From: G963665185 sp963665185 | Lineage (GTDB): Bacteria; Desulfobacterota; Desulfovibrionia; Desulfovibrionales; Desulfovibrionaceae | Direction of reading: 5' to 3' | NCBI GenBank assembly: GCA_963665185.2 | Contig: CAXXPO010000003.1 | Location: 124,001-188,000 of the forward strand | DNA length: 64,000 nucleotides | Position numbers and translations under genes: made by a program | Shown here: in pieces, positions 1 to 9,462 of the stretch | How the letters are laid out: each line of letters starts with the position of its first letter | Numbering within the stretch: position 1 is the first letter of the stretch | Notes under the pieces: generated by a model | Seen by the model: the letters and a program-made list of their open reading frames with translations, nothing else | What the model was told of the DNA's origin: nothing | The model's database searches: none

Positions 1-90
1 ATAGTGCCGGGGTTGCTCCTGTTGGGACTCTACATCTATTATCGCTTCGAGCTGAACAGGCTGCTTGCGCAGATGCTCGACGCGGTTTGA
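1..90 (+). CDS. tssL: TssL (DotU/IcmH type), C-terminal end only
   Basis: The last 29 codons and the TGA stop of a gene that begins outside the window. The visible part is a hydrophobic stretch (VPGLLLLGLYIYY) and a short charged tail (RFELNRLLAQML). This fits the single C-terminal membrane anchor of DotU/IcmH-type TssL, an inner-membrane protein that pairs with TssM in the T6SS membrane complex. The call rests on this anchor and on the position 22 bases before tssM, where tssL usually lies. The cytoplasmic domain and any peptidoglycan-binding extension cannot be judged. Confidence 0.7.
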   Translation: MVPGLLLLGLYIYYRFELNRLLAQMLDAV

Positions 91-112
91 AAAAAAAGCG
101 CCGGAACCAGAC

Positions 113-3100
113 ATGATGAAATACTTCCACACGGTCCTGAAAATCCTCATCTGGCTTCTGCTGCTCGGCCTGCTGGCCGTGGGCGTCTGGCTGCTCATGC
201 AATGGCGGCAATGGCCCCTGTGGCTGGGCGGTGCGGTCTACGGCGGGCTGCTGGGCGTCATCGCGGCCGTGGCTCTGGTGCGCAAATGGCTGGTCAGACG
301 ACGCGAGGAAAAATTCGTGCGCCGCATCATCGAGGAAGACGAGGCAGCCATCCTCGGCGCCCCGGTGCAGGACCGCCAGAACATGCGCGACCTTCAGGAG
401 CGCTGGAAGGAAGCCATCAAGGTGCTCCGCCGCTCGCACCTCAAGACGTTCGGCAATCCGTTGTACGCCATTCCCTGGTACGTGATTCTGGGCGAACCCG
501 GCTCCGGCAAGACATCGGCCATCAAGAGCGCCCGCCTGTCCTCCCCCCTCACGGAAGTAAGCCCCACGCCGGGCGTTTCCGGTACGCGCAACTGCGACTG
601 GTGGTTCTTTGACCAGGCCGTTTTTCTGGATACGGCAGGCCGGTACACCGTTCCCGTGGACGAACGCCGCGACAAGGAGGAATGGGCCAAATTTCTCTCC
701 CTGCTTTCCCGCTACCGCCGCCGTGAACCAGTCAACGGGGTCGTGGTGGCCGTGGCCGCCACCAGCCTGCTGCACGACGGCGAGGAGCTTCTGACCGATA
801 CGGCCAAAAGCATCCGCCGCCGTCTGGACGAAATCATCCGGGTGCTGGGGAGCGCGTTTTCCCATCTACCTGCTCATCACCAAGGTGGACCAGGTGCACG
901 GTTTCGACGCCCTGGCCAAACGGCTGCCTCCGAAATCGCTCGATCAGGCAATGGGCGTGACCTTTGCCTCGGGAACACCACCCACCCAGGCCCTGGAACA
1001 GGTCATGGCCTCGGTTCTGGAGCGGTTGCACCGCATCCGCAACATGCTCATGGGAACCTCGCGCGTCCCGCTCGAACCTTCGGCCCTGATCGTCCCGGAC
1101 GAACTGGCCGGGCTCAGGCCCGGACTGGAAAACTTCTGCCGGGCCGCGTTCGAGGAAAATCCCTACCAGGACAAACCGTTCCTGCGCGGCATTTATTTTT
1201 CCAGCGCCCGCCAGTCAGGCCATACGGAAACAACCTCCCTCAAGGATTCCAAGGTGCTCGCAACCTACGGAACCAAGGTGGCGGAAGACGGACGCGGCAT
1301 GTTCCTGCACGACCTGTTCGCCAAAATCCTGCCCAGGGACCGTTACCAGTTCATGCCCATCCGGGAATTTCTGCGCTGGCGCAGAACCACCAAGGGCATG
1401 GCGGTAACGGTCTGGCTCCTTTTCTGCCTGGCTGCCGCCGGCCTGCTCACCACGTCCTACCGCACCAACATGGATGCCATGCGGGCGGTCTCGGTCAAGG
1501 ACGTGCTCCAGGGAGCCAACGAGACCCAGGGACAAATCTTCGCAACCATGGACGTGTTCCGCAAGGAACTCGGCGAGATGGACCGGCGCAACAAGAACTG
1601 GTTTCTTCCGCAGATAGCTCTGCGCCAAAGCGTCAAGGAAGCCGCCCGACTCCAGACGTACTATGTGACGAACTTCCGCGCCCGGATTCTTACGCCCCTG
1701 GACCAGGGACTGGAAAACCACCTGGTGGAGTTCACGCCCCAGACCGATCCGGCCCTGGTCGGAGAATTCATCGCCCACTTCCTGCAACGCATCCAGGCCC
1801 TGCAGGCCCGGCTCAACGGCAAGCCTCCCACGGAAGCGCCTTTTTACCCGAGTTTCCTGGCCGAAGCCAACAAACTGCCGCCCAATGCCGGCGTCCAGTT
1901 CGGAACACTGTATCTGGCCTACCTGGACTGGACCAGGGACAATGAACGGTTGCGCGAGGAGCTGAGCGTGTTGCGCCTCCTGGCTGGCCCATGTGGTCGG
2001 ACTGGACGACCTGGACGTGCGCTGGATCGCGGCCTGGGTCAACACCTCGTCCGCGCTCAAGCCCGTGACCCTGGACCGGTTCTGGCCCGGCAGCAATTAT
2101 GAAACCGCCGACATGCCCCAGGTGGACAGGGTCTACACGCAGGAAGGCAAACACGCGGTGGAGGCCTTCATCGCCCAGTTGCGCAGCGCCCTGGGCAATC
2201 CGAAAGACTTTGACACCAAACTCGATTCGTTCAGAAACTGGTACGCCCGCAGCTACCGGGATCAATGGCTGGCCCTTGGCAGTTCCTTTGATGACGGACA
2301 ATCCCTGCTTTCCAGTTTTTCCGACTGGCGTGCGGCCGCCTCGTCCATGTTCACCACCAACAACCCCTATTCCAAGTTTCTGGACATGATGGCCGCACAG
2401 CTCAAGGCCGTGCCGTACGATCCCAAACGCGACCGGTGGATTGTGCTGACAACCGACCTGGACCAGGTCATCAAACAGGCACGCCTGCAACAGGAAGCCC
2501 AGTCCCAGAACAAGACCGAATCCCTGGCCAGCAAGGGCCAGCAGGTGGTGCAGTCCATCACCCGCGATATCGTGGCCGGAAACGCCACGGCCGACCAGTC
2601 CATGAAGGAAAAGGTCAAAGCCTTTAACGACTACGCCCAGGCCCTGAACAAGCTCAGCGATGTGACCGCTTCGGAGGAAGTGGCCTACACCATGGCCTCG
2701 CAGGTCTTTCCGTTCGGACTCAACCCGGCCAAAAGCAAATCCCCGTTCCACGAGGCCAACAGCGCCCTGTACATTCTCCAATCCCTGCTGGGTAGCTCGG
2801 GCAACGGCGCGGACATGGCCTGGAGCCTGGCATCCGGCCCGCTGCATTTCCTGCTGAACTACACGGCCATGGAGGCTTCCTGCTATCTGCAAACCCTGTG
2901 GGAGCAGAAGGTTCTCTCGGAAACCCGCGACGTGCCCCTGACAAAACGCAACGCCCTGCTCTACAACAAGGACAAGGGGCTGGTCTGGTCTTTCCTAGAC
3001 ACCGAGGCCGCACCGTTCGTGGGCAGCAAGAACATGGTCTACTACCCGCGCAAGGTGCTCGGCGTGAGTTTCCCCCTGGAGCGCGACTTCCTTGCCTTTC

Positions 3101-3576
3101 TGGAACAGGCAGGCAGCGTGAGCCGCATCATCCAGTCGGAATACACCGTGGCCGTGACCACACTGCCCACCAACGTCAACGACGGGGCGCGACTCGAGCC
3201 GCGTTACACGACCCTGACCCTGCAATGCGGGGAAAAACCCCAGCGTCTGGTCAACTACAACTATCCGGCCAGCCAAAATTTCACATGGAACCCGGAAACC
3301 TGCGGGGAAGTCACCTTTGAAATAGACTTCCGAGGGCTTCGCCTGTCCAGACGCTATGCAGGCAACCAGGGATTCGCGGACTTCCTCCAGGAATTCCGAG
3401 ACGGAGCGCACAGGTTCACGCCCAAGGATTTTCCCGGCCAGGAGGAGGACCTGACCCGCTTGGGAGTGAGTGAAATAACTGCCCGGTACAAGATAGACGG
3501 CGCAAGGTCGGTCCTCAGCCTGCTGGAGAAGGAACCGGCCAGCGTACCGGCAACCATTGCCTACTGCTGGAAATGA
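113..3576 (+). pseudogene. tssM: TssM (IcmF) T6SS membrane-complex ATPase-like protein, two frameshifts
   Basis: TssM spans the inner membrane and links TssL to TssJ. Two N-terminal membrane helices lie at about residues 8-29 and 36-57. A complete Walker A motif (GEPGSGKT, from residue 127) and FLDTAGRYT follow. A third helix (VWLLFCLAAAGLL) lies near residue 430, ahead of the long periplasmic part. Reading continues in three frames: frame 2 to about 847, frame 3 to about 1988, then frame 1 to the stop. Each break sits in a run (GGGG 847-850; CCC 1988-1990), and removing one base restores continuous protein (VLGARFPIYLLITKVD; LLAGHVVGLDDL). Corrected length is about 1,153 residues, normal for the family. 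The start is ATG 113 or 116. The stop overlaps tagF as ATGA. Whether the breaks are sequencing errors or real cannot be settled here. Confidence 0.9.
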
Positions 3577-4334
3577 CGCCCGCGGAAGACTGGCGTTTCG
3601 CAGCCCTGGGAAAACATCCAGGAGCCGGCGACTACATCTACCTGGGCGAAGAATTCGGGTTGGCAGGAGCCATGGGTAGCTGGCTTGGCAAGGCGTTTGA
3701 CGCCGGGATCATCGATCCCGACCGGATGCGGGCGGAAGCCGGGGCCGTGTTCTGGACCACGGGCAGCGCGGACGGTGATCTGGCCTGCGGACTGCTGGCC
3801 CCGAGCTGGGACAGCGTGGGCCGGTCCTACCCCCTGCTTTTGCTGGGAACAGGTCCGCTGGAATCATGGAAGCGGCATTGGGACCTTCTGCCCGTGGCCT
3901 TGTCCGCGACCTGGCAGGCCATGCGCGAGCTGGCCTACGGCAGAAAAGGGGCCGTTGATTATCTGCAGCGCAAGGTGGAGACCCTGCCCCGGCCCCAGCG
4001 CGGCTGGCTGCAACTTTCCGCCGCACGCCGGGAACGGCTGGAGAAAAAGGGCGGAAAACTGCCCCGCACCGCACCGGACGCCAGGGCCAAACAAACCCTG
4101 CTGAACCACGGGGTATTGGCCATGCAGACAGCACACGAACGGGGCGAGGATGTCATCTGGCTGTGGCATACAGCCCTTAAAAAGTGGGCAGGCGGCGCGC
4201 TCGCCCCCCGGGCCGGGCTGGCCTGGTGGGACGAAAGGCAGGTACGGCTCCTGTTGCTTCGGCGCCCAATGGTTCCCGCGGACATGAAAGCCATGCTCTA
4301 TGCGACCGACATAAAGGAATGTCTATGGACCTGA
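3573..4334 (+). CDS. tagF: TagF, T6SS-associated regulator
   Basis: 253 residues. The N-terminus (FAALGKHPGAGDYIYLG) and the segment GSWLGKAFD fit the TagF/BMA_A0400 family. TagF proteins act in the cytoplasm as post-translational repressors of T6SS firing, in some species by binding the scaffold Fha. No PppA phosphatase domain is fused here, and no kinase or phosphatase gene is visible nearby. The start ATG overlaps the tssM stop (ATGA), so translational coupling is likely. The 3' end overlaps the start of tssA. Confidence 0.85.
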   Translation: MTPAEDWRFAALGKHPGAGDYIYLGEEFGLAGAMGSWLGKAFDAGIIDPDRMRAEAGAVFWTTGSADGDLACGLLAPSWDSVGRSYPLLLLGTGPLESWKRHWDLLPVALSATWQAMRELAYGRKGAVDYLQRKVETLPRPQRGWLQLSAARRERLEKKGGKLPRTAPDARAKQTLLNHGVLAMQTAHERGEDVIWLWHTALKKWAGGALAPRAGLAWWDERQVRLLLLRRPMVPADMKAMLYATDIKECLWT

Positions 4335-5983
4335 AAAGCTGCGGAACCGATCCCATCAGCCCGGACCATCCGGCCGGCGAAGACATCGCCTATGATCCCG
4401 ATTTCGAGGCCCTTCAGGCGGAAATCGACAAGATGTCCATTGCCAGCGCGGAAATAACCGGAACGGACTGGGGCAAGGTGGTGGCCCTGTGCGCGACCAT
4501 TCTGGGCACAAAGTGCAAGCACCTGCTGGTGGCCGTGTACTGCTGCGTGGGGCTGGCCCGGACCCGTCAACTGGAAGGGGTTTCCCAGGGGGCAAACCTG
4601 CTGGCCGACCTGATACGAAATTTCTGGGAGGACATGTTCCCCCCAAAACGCCGCATGCGCGGACGTCTCAACGCCCTGCACTGGTTCATGGAAAAAATGG
4701 ACGCGTACTTTACCGGATATGAACCCGCGCCCCTGCCCGGAAAACTCCTGGACGAAACGAAACAAGCCCTGCTGGATCTGGACGAAGCCGTTTCCCAGAT
4801 GGCCGAGGATGCCCCCATGATCCGCCGCCTCACCCAGTATCTGGACCGTTTTCCCAGGCTGCCCGATCCGGAACCGGTGCCGACGGAAAAACCGGCTCCC
4901 GCCCCGGCGGCCGTGGCTGAGGATTCGCAGGAGGCCCTTTCGGAAAAGGCAGTTCCGAAGCCCTCGCAGGTTCCACAGCCCCAGCAGCCTCCTCAGGGTG
5001 GGGCCAAACCATCCGCACCAACTGCCATGCCCGCCATCCCGACCGATGCAGACCCGTCGACCACGGACGGTACCGAAGCGCTCATCGCCTTCGCCCTCAA
5101 GCAACTGCACATCGCGGGACAGGCCATTGCCGAACGCGACCCGACCGATCCCAGACCCTATCTGTACAACCGCATGGCCGCCTGGAACGGACTGACCACC
5201 CTGCCACCGGCCCAGAACGGAACCGCGGAAATGATATGCCTGGACGACACCCTGCCCGGCCAGATCGAACAGCTCATCAAGGACAACGAACTTGCCGGAG
5301 CCGTCAGCACGGCGGAATCGCAACTGGCTTCGTACCCCTACTGGCTGGACCTTGGGCGTCTGAGCGCCGAATCCCTGGAACGGATGGGGGACTCGGCCCG
5401 GGCCGCATTGGAGGTGGTGCGGACCGAAACCGCCCGGTTTGCAGCCCGAATGCCGGGCATTGAAAACATTTCTTTTGCCAACGACGTGCCTTTTGCCGAC
5501 GCCAGGACGAAATCCTGGCTGGAGGATCTTGCCAGAAAGGCCGCAACCCAAGGGGGGGGAACAGCTGATCCTGTGACTGAAGAGGCTGAAAACAGCCTGG
5601 ACAAGGCCAAAAAACTTTTTGGCGAAAAAAAGACCGTCGAGGCATTGGAATGCTTGCAGCACGGACTGGATCACGCCGGAAGCGGACGTGCGCAACTCAT
5701 CTGGCGCATAGCCCTGACACGCTTTCTCGTGTATGCTGACCGTCTGGATCTGGCTGCGCCCATGGCACACGCCCTGCTGCATATTCTGGATGAAATGGAC
5801 CTGGAAACGTGGGACCAGGCCCTGGCGCTCAAGGCGCTCAGTGCCGCGTACCAGGCGGTGTCCCCGAAGAAAGCCGAGGCCGATTCCGAAACTGCATCTG
5901 AAACGCAAAACACGCTGGCCGCCGAGGTTCTGGCCCGGATCGCCGGGCTGAATCCGTCGCAGGCCGTCCGGCTCAATGGCTGA
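4325..5983 (+). CDS. tssA: TssA, T6SS baseplate/tail initiation protein
   Basis: About 552 residues. The N-terminal ImpA_N region (PAGEDIAYDPDFEALQ, then WGKVV and a DLIRNFWEDMFP motif) is typical of TssA. A Pro/Ala-rich linker follows at about residues 180-240. The C-terminal half is helical and resembles the VasJ-type domain. TssA nucleates and caps the growing sheath and tube. ATG 4325 is preferred over ATG 4319 because AAAGGA (4313-4318) lies six bases before it. The start overlaps the end of tagF by 10 bases. Confidence 0.87.
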   Translation: MDLKSCGTDPISPDHPAGEDIAYDPDFEALQAEIDKMSIASAEITGTDWGKVVALCATILGTKCKHLLVAVYCCVGLARTRQLEGVSQGANLLADLIRNFWEDMFPPKRRMRGRLNALHWFMEKMDAYFTGYEPAPLPGKLLDETKQALLDLDEAVSQMAEDAPMIRRLTQYLDRFPRLPDPEPVPTEKPAPAPAAVAEDSQEALSEKAVPKPSQVPQPQQPPQGGAKPSAPTAMPAIPTDADPSTTDGTEALIAFALKQLHIAGQAIAERDPTDPRPYLYNRMAAWNGLTTLPPAQNGTAEMICLDDTLPGQIEQLIKDNELAGAVSTAESQLASYPYWLDLGRLSAESLERMGDSARAALEVVRTETARFAARMPGIENISFANDVPFADARTKSWLEDLARKAATQGGGTADPVTEEAENSLDKAKKLFGEKKTVEALECLQHGLDHAGSGRAQLIWRIALTRFLVYADRLDLAAPMAHALLHILDEMDLETWDQALALKALSAAYQAVSPKKAEADSETASETQNTLAAEVLARIAGLNPSQAVRLNG

Positions 5984-6060
5984 CCAACAGGCGCGGAGTG
6001 CGCGCTCATCGCGCACAGTGCCAAGACCTTTTTGCCGCGCATCCGGCAAAGGAGGAGATC

Positions 6061-6549
6061 ATGGGTAAGGAAAGTTCCATCGCTCCCAAGGAACGTGTCA
6101 ACATCACGTACAAACCTGCCACGGGCGACGCCCAGGAACAGGTCGAACTGCCCCTCAAGCTTCTGGTCATGGGGGATTTCACCATGCAGGCCGACGACCG
6201 CATGGTCGAAGACCGCGACCCCATCAATGTGGACAAGGACAACTTCAACGACGTCCTCAAGGGCCAGGGGCTGAACCTGGAGTTCAGCGTGGGCAACCGG
6301 CTCACCAACGAGGAAGACGCGGAAATGCCCGTCAACCTCAAGTTCGAGAACCTCAAGGATTTCGAACCCGACGCCATTGTCCAGAAAGTGCCGGAACTCA
6401 AAAAACTCATGGAACTGCGCGAGGCGCTCAAGGCGCTCAAGGGTCCATTGAGCAACGTCCCGGAATTTCGCAAGAAAGTACAGGAACAGGTCGGCGACAA
6501 GGATGCCCGCGACAAAATCCTCAAGGAACTCGGCATCGAGGAAGGCTAA
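6061..6549 (+). CDS. tssB: TssB (VipA), sheath small subunit
   Basis: 162 residues. It opens with MGKESSIAPKERVNITYKP and has the family pattern LPLKLLVMGDFT and FENLKDFEPDAIVQKVPEL. TssB binds TssC to build the contractile sheath in the cytoplasm. The ribosome-binding site AAGGAGGAG precedes ATG 6061. A 77-base gap separates it from tssA and 11 bases from tssC. No terminator is visible in the gap, so tssB is probably in the same transcript as tssA. Confidence 0.95.
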   Translation: MGKESSIAPKERVNITYKPATGDAQEQVELPLKLLVMGDFTMQADDRMVEDRDPINVDKDNFNDVLKGQGLNLEFSVGNRLTNEEDAEMPVNLKFENLKDFEPDAIVQKVPELKKLMELREALKALKGPLSNVPEFRKKVQEQVGDKDARDKILKELGIEEG

Positions 6550-6560
6550 GGAGATAGGAC

Positions 6561-8042
6561 ATGGCTGAAGAACAAAAAGACCAAGCTGTTTCCCAGGCAC
6601 AGACGCAGGAAAGCTCCCTGCTCGACGACATCGTCCAGGCGACCAAACTTCAGCCTGCCGACGACGGTTACGCCCTGACACGCGCCGGATTGCAAGCCTT
6701 CATCGAGGAACTTGTCAAGCCGGAAAACGCCGGCGCCAAGGTCTCCGGAGCCGTTGTTGACGACATGATCGCGGAACTGGACCGCAAACTCTCCATGCAG
6801 ACCGACGCCATCATGCATCATGAGAAGTTCCGCCAGATGGAATCCACCTGGCGTTCGCTCAAATACCTGGTGGACCACACGGATTTCCGCGAAAACATCA
6901 AGGTGGAAGTCCTCAACGTCAGCAAGCAGGACCTGCTGGACGACTTCGAGGACAGCCCCGAAGTTCCCAAATCCGGCCTGTACCGCAACGTGTACACGGC
7001 GGAATACGGCCAATTCGGCGGCCAGCCCTATGGTGCGCTGATTGCCAACTACGACTTCGGCCCCGGACCGCAGGACATGAAACTGCTGCAGTACACCGCC
7101 TCGGTCGCCTCCATGGCCCATGCTCCGTTCATCGCGGCGGCCGGTCCCGGCTTCTTCGGCGTGGATTCCTGGCAGGAACTGCCCAACCTCAAGGACCTCA
7201 AGTCCATCCTGGAAGGTCCGCAGTACATCAAATGGCAGAGCTTCCGCGAATCAGAGGACGCCCGCTACGTAGGGCTGACCCTGCCCCGCTTTCTGCTGCG
7301 CCTGCCCTACAGCCCGGACACGGTCCCGGCCAAAACCTTCAACTACGTTGAAAACGTGGCCGACAACGACGAACACTTCTGCTGGGGCAACAGCGCCTTC
7401 GCCTTTGCGGGAAGGCTGACGGACAGCTTTGCCAAGTACCGCTGGTGCGCCAATATCATCGGCCCCCAGGGCGGCGGAACAGTGGAAGACCTGCCCGTCT
7501 ACCAGTACGAGGCCATGGGCGCCATCCAGACCAAGATACCCACCGAGGTCCTGCTTTCCGAACGCCGGGAATTCGAACTGGCCGAGGAAGGCTTCATCGC
7601 CCTGACCATGCGCAAAGGCAGCGACAACGCCGCGTTCTTTTCGGCCAACTCCTGCCAGAAACCAAAATTCTTCGGCACATCCGCCGAAGGCCGGGACGCG
7701 GAAACCAACTACAAGCTGGGCACCCAGCTTCCCTACATGTTCATCGTCAACCGGCTGGCCCACTACATCAAGGTGCTGCAGCGCGAAAACATCGGAACCT
7801 GGAAGGAACGCGGCGACCTGGAAAACGAACTGAACAAATGGATCAGCCAGTACGTGGCCGACATGGACAATCCCGCTCCCTCGGTCCGCAGCCGGCGCCC
7901 CTTGCGCACGGCCCATATCGAGGTCAGCGACGTTCCCGGGGAACCCGGCTGGTACAGCGTGGGCATGAAGATCCGCCCCCATTTCAAGTACATGGGCGCA
8001 TCCTTCACCCTGTCGCTGGTCGGCAAGCTCGACAAGAGCTAG
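6561..8042 (+). CDS. tssC: TssC (VipB), sheath large subunit
   Basis: 493 residues, normal for the family. Diagnostic segments are MESTWRSLKYLVDHTDF, AGPGFFGVDSWQELPN and LPRFLLRLPYSPDT. The C-terminal HIEVSDVPGEPGWY ... RPHFKYMGASFTLSLVGKLD (shown in part) is also typical. With TssB it forms the sheath whose contraction drives the Hcp tube, and TssH later disassembles it. The ribosome-binding site AAGGAGATAGG precedes ATG 6561. A diverged, fused relative lies at 15805-17383. Confidence 0.96.
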   Translation: MAEEQKDQAVSQAQTQESSLLDDIVQATKLQPADDGYALTRAGLQAFIEELVKPENAGAKVSGAVVDDMIAELDRKLSMQTDAIMHHEKFRQMESTWRSLKYLVDHTDFRENIKVEVLNVSKQDLLDDFEDSPEVPKSGLYRNVYTAEYGQFGGQPYGALIANYDFGPGPQDMKLLQYTASVASMAHAPFIAAAGPGFFGVDSWQELPNLKDLKSILEGPQYIKWQSFRESEDARYVGLTLPRFLLRLPYSPDTVPAKTFNYVENVADNDEHFCWGNSAFAFAGRLTDSFAKYRWCANIIGPQGGGTVEDLPVYQYEAMGAIQTKIPTEVLLSERREFELAEEGFIALTMRKGSDNAAFFSANSCQKPKFFGTSAEGRDAETNYKLGTQLPYMFIVNRLAHYIKVLQRENIGTWKERGDLENELNKWISQYVADMDNPAPSVRSRRPLRTAHIEVSDVPGEPGWYSVGMKIRPHFKYMGASFTLSLVGKLDKS

Positions 8043-8101
8043 ACCGCAGACACGCGTTCGGCGGCCCCTGTTTTCCGGCGACGCCAACTTATTTGGCGCA
8101 C

Positions 8102-8124
8102 ATCTATCGGGGGGATAGATTTTT
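8102..8124 (+). terminator. Terminator-like hairpin after tssC
   Basis: ATCTATC (8102-8108), loop GGGGG, GATAGAT (8114-8120), followed by TTTT. It begins 59 bases after the tssC stop and lies just before the sigma-54-like promoter of hcp. It would separate tssC transcription from the separately driven hcp. The stem is only seven A/T-rich pairs, so readthrough is likely. Confidence 0.5.
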
Positions 8125-8148
8125 CGCTGTGATTACAACGAATTGGAA

Positions 8149-8164
8149 TGGCACGTTTCTTGGT
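8149..8164 (+). promoter_or_regulatory. Sigma-54-type promoter of hcp
   Basis: TGGCACGTTTCTTGGT matches the -24/-12 consensus TGGCAC-N5-TTGCW except for G in place of C in the last conserved pair. The spacing is exact and the site ends 46 bases before the hcp ATG. Sigma-54 control of hcp is known in several T6SS, where a VasH-type activator is needed. No such activator gene is in the window. Confidence 0.6.
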
Positions 8165-8209
8165 AAAGGCCCCTATGAAAGAACACCCATAACCGCAGGA
8201 GGACTGGTA

Positions 8210-8677
8210 ATGGCTATCAACGCATACGCAAAGATCGGCGGCTACAAAGGCGACAGCACCCAGGCTGGCGACAAGAAAGACAAGTTCACGGTCTATGCAA
8301 TCGACCACCATGTGGAACTGCCTGTAGATCCCCAGACCGGGCAGCCCACGGGCAACCGCATCCATGGTCCCTTTTGCATCACCATCCCCAAATGCGCGGG
8401 TGGCGTGGAAGTGAAAAAGGCCATGTGCTCTGCCGAGCCTGAAAAGCTGGAAGTGGTGGTGAGCCACTTCAACCCGCAGAAGACAACCGAGATCTATTAC
8501 GAGATCACGCTGACGGACGCCATTGTCTGCAAGATCGAGGACGCCACGTACGACACCCTGGACCCCAAGTACACCAAGTACCCGGATCTGGAAAAAGTGT
8601 CCTTCACCTACTCCAAGATCAAGTGGACCGACAAGGTGGACAACAAGGAACACGAAGACAGCTGGGAAAACGCATAA
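8210..8677 (+). CDS. hcp: Hcp (TssD), inner tube protein
   Basis: 155 residues. Family marks are MAINAYAKIGGYKGDST, the central HGPFCITIPKCAGG and the terminal SFTYSKIKWTD. Hcp hexamers stack into the tube inside the sheath and can carry effectors. AGGAGG (8197-8202) precedes ATG 8210. A terminator-like hairpin upstream, a sigma-54-like promoter and a hairpin downstream suggest it is transcribed at higher level than its neighbours. The 347 bases between hcp and tssE hold two copies of a dispersed repeat. Confidence 0.95.
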   Translation: MAINAYAKIGGYKGDSTQAGDKKDKFTVYAIDHHVELPVDPQTGQPTGNRIHGPFCITIPKCAGGVEVKKAMCSAEPEKLEVVVSHFNPQKTTEIYYEITLTDAIVCKIEDATYDTLDPKYTKYPDLEKVSFTYSKIKWTDKVDNKEHEDSWENA

Positions 8678-8692
8678 GCATTCGCTCCTGAC

Positions 8693-8714
8693 GGAAGGGC
8701 CGTAAGGCCCTTCC
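8693..8714 (+). terminator. Hairpin 16 bases after hcp
   Basis: GGAAGGGCC (8693-8701), loop GTAA, GGCCCTTCC (8706-8714): nine perfect pairs with a stable four-base loop. There is no T-run. It may stabilise the hcp 3' end or give partial termination before tssE. Confidence 0.6.
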
Positions 8715-8751
8715 TGCCGGGACGTTGCGCGGTCCAGGCCCAACACAAGGC

Positions 8752-8884
8752 GGACTGCCGAATAAAATTTCAAGACAAGACGCAAGGAAAAGGCAAGCCC
8801 TACTGCGCATTCGCGTATTTTCTGATACGCAAGGGTTTGACTTTTTCCGCAGCAACGAAGTTATCGGGCCTTTATCAAAAAGCC
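8752..8884 (+). repeat. Dispersed ~120-bp element, copy A
   Basis: This copy shares long blocks with copy B directly downstream: GACGCAAGGAAAAGGCAAG, CGTATTTTCTGATACGCAA, GGGTTTGACTTTTTCCGC and CAACGAAGTTATCG. The ends are degenerate (GGACTG at the left, AAAGCCCG at the right). The central GCGTAT ... ATACGC inverted repeat is kept. The arrangement A then B looks like a tandem insertion between hcp and tssE. Confidence 0.8.
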
Positions 8885-8886
8885 CG

Positions 8887-9011
8887 CAGGCTGTTCAGAA
8901 AGGCCGAGAACAAGGCGCAAGGAAAAGGCAAGACCGCCGCGTATTTCCTGATACGCAAGGGTTTGACTTTTTCCGCGGCAACGAAGTTATCGAGCCTTTA
9001 TCAACAGCCTG
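8887..9011 (+). repeat. Dispersed ~120-bp element, copy B (reference copy)
   Basis: 125 bp bounded by perfect 9-bp inverted ends, CAGGCTGTT (8887-8895) and AACAGCCTG (9003-9011). Inside are the central inverted repeat CGCGTATTTCCTGATACGC and the blocks GGGTTTGACTTTTTCCGC and GGCAACGAAGTTATCG. It has no coding capacity. The layout is MITE-like or REP-like. It ends 13 bases before the tssE ATG. Confidence 0.85.
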
Positions 9012-9024
9012 ACAAGGAAAGTTT

Positions 9025-9441
9025 ATGCGTGAAGACAGACTCCTGGAGCGCATCCGCAGGCTCGACGAACAGCAGGACCGGCGCCAGGCATCCGATCCGT
9101 CCCTGCTGACAGACTCGGTCACGCGCCATCTTATCCAGATTCTCAATTCCCGCCAGGGGGGATGCCAGTCCGCGCCGGAACTGGGCGTACCCGATTTCAC
9201 CCATCTTTCCGCCAATCCGGAAGCCGCGGACATGCTGTCCATGGAACGGACCATTGAAAAGGTCATCGAACGCTTCGAACCCCGCATGAAGGATGTGCGC
9301 ATGCGCTTCAAAGAACGGCTGGACAACTCCCTGACCCTGCTGTTCACCATCGAGGCACGTCTGGCCCTGGAAAACATGGACATTCCCGTTATTTTCGAAA
9401 GCACGGTGGGCGCGGACGGCCGGGTTTTCATCAACCGTTAA
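9025..9441 (+). CDS. tssE: TssE, baseplate wedge (gp25-like)
   Basis: 138 residues. The N-terminus MREDRLLERIRRLDEQ and DSVTRHLIQILNSRQGG, then FTHLSANPEAAD, fit the gp25/TssE family. The C-terminal FTIEARLALENMDIPVIFES is the conserved core. TssE is a wedge protein of the T6SS baseplate with TssF, TssG and TssK. AAGGAAA precedes ATG 9025. tssF starts 21 bases further on. Confidence 0.9.
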   Translation: MREDRLLERIRRLDEQQDRRQASDPSLLTDSVTRHLIQILNSRQGGCQSAPELGVPDFTHLSANPEAADMLSMERTIEKVIERFEPRMKDVRMRFKERLDNSLTLLFTIEARLALENMDIPVIFESTVGADGRVFINR

Positions 9442-9462
9442 ACAAGTAGGCACGCGCCGGGC

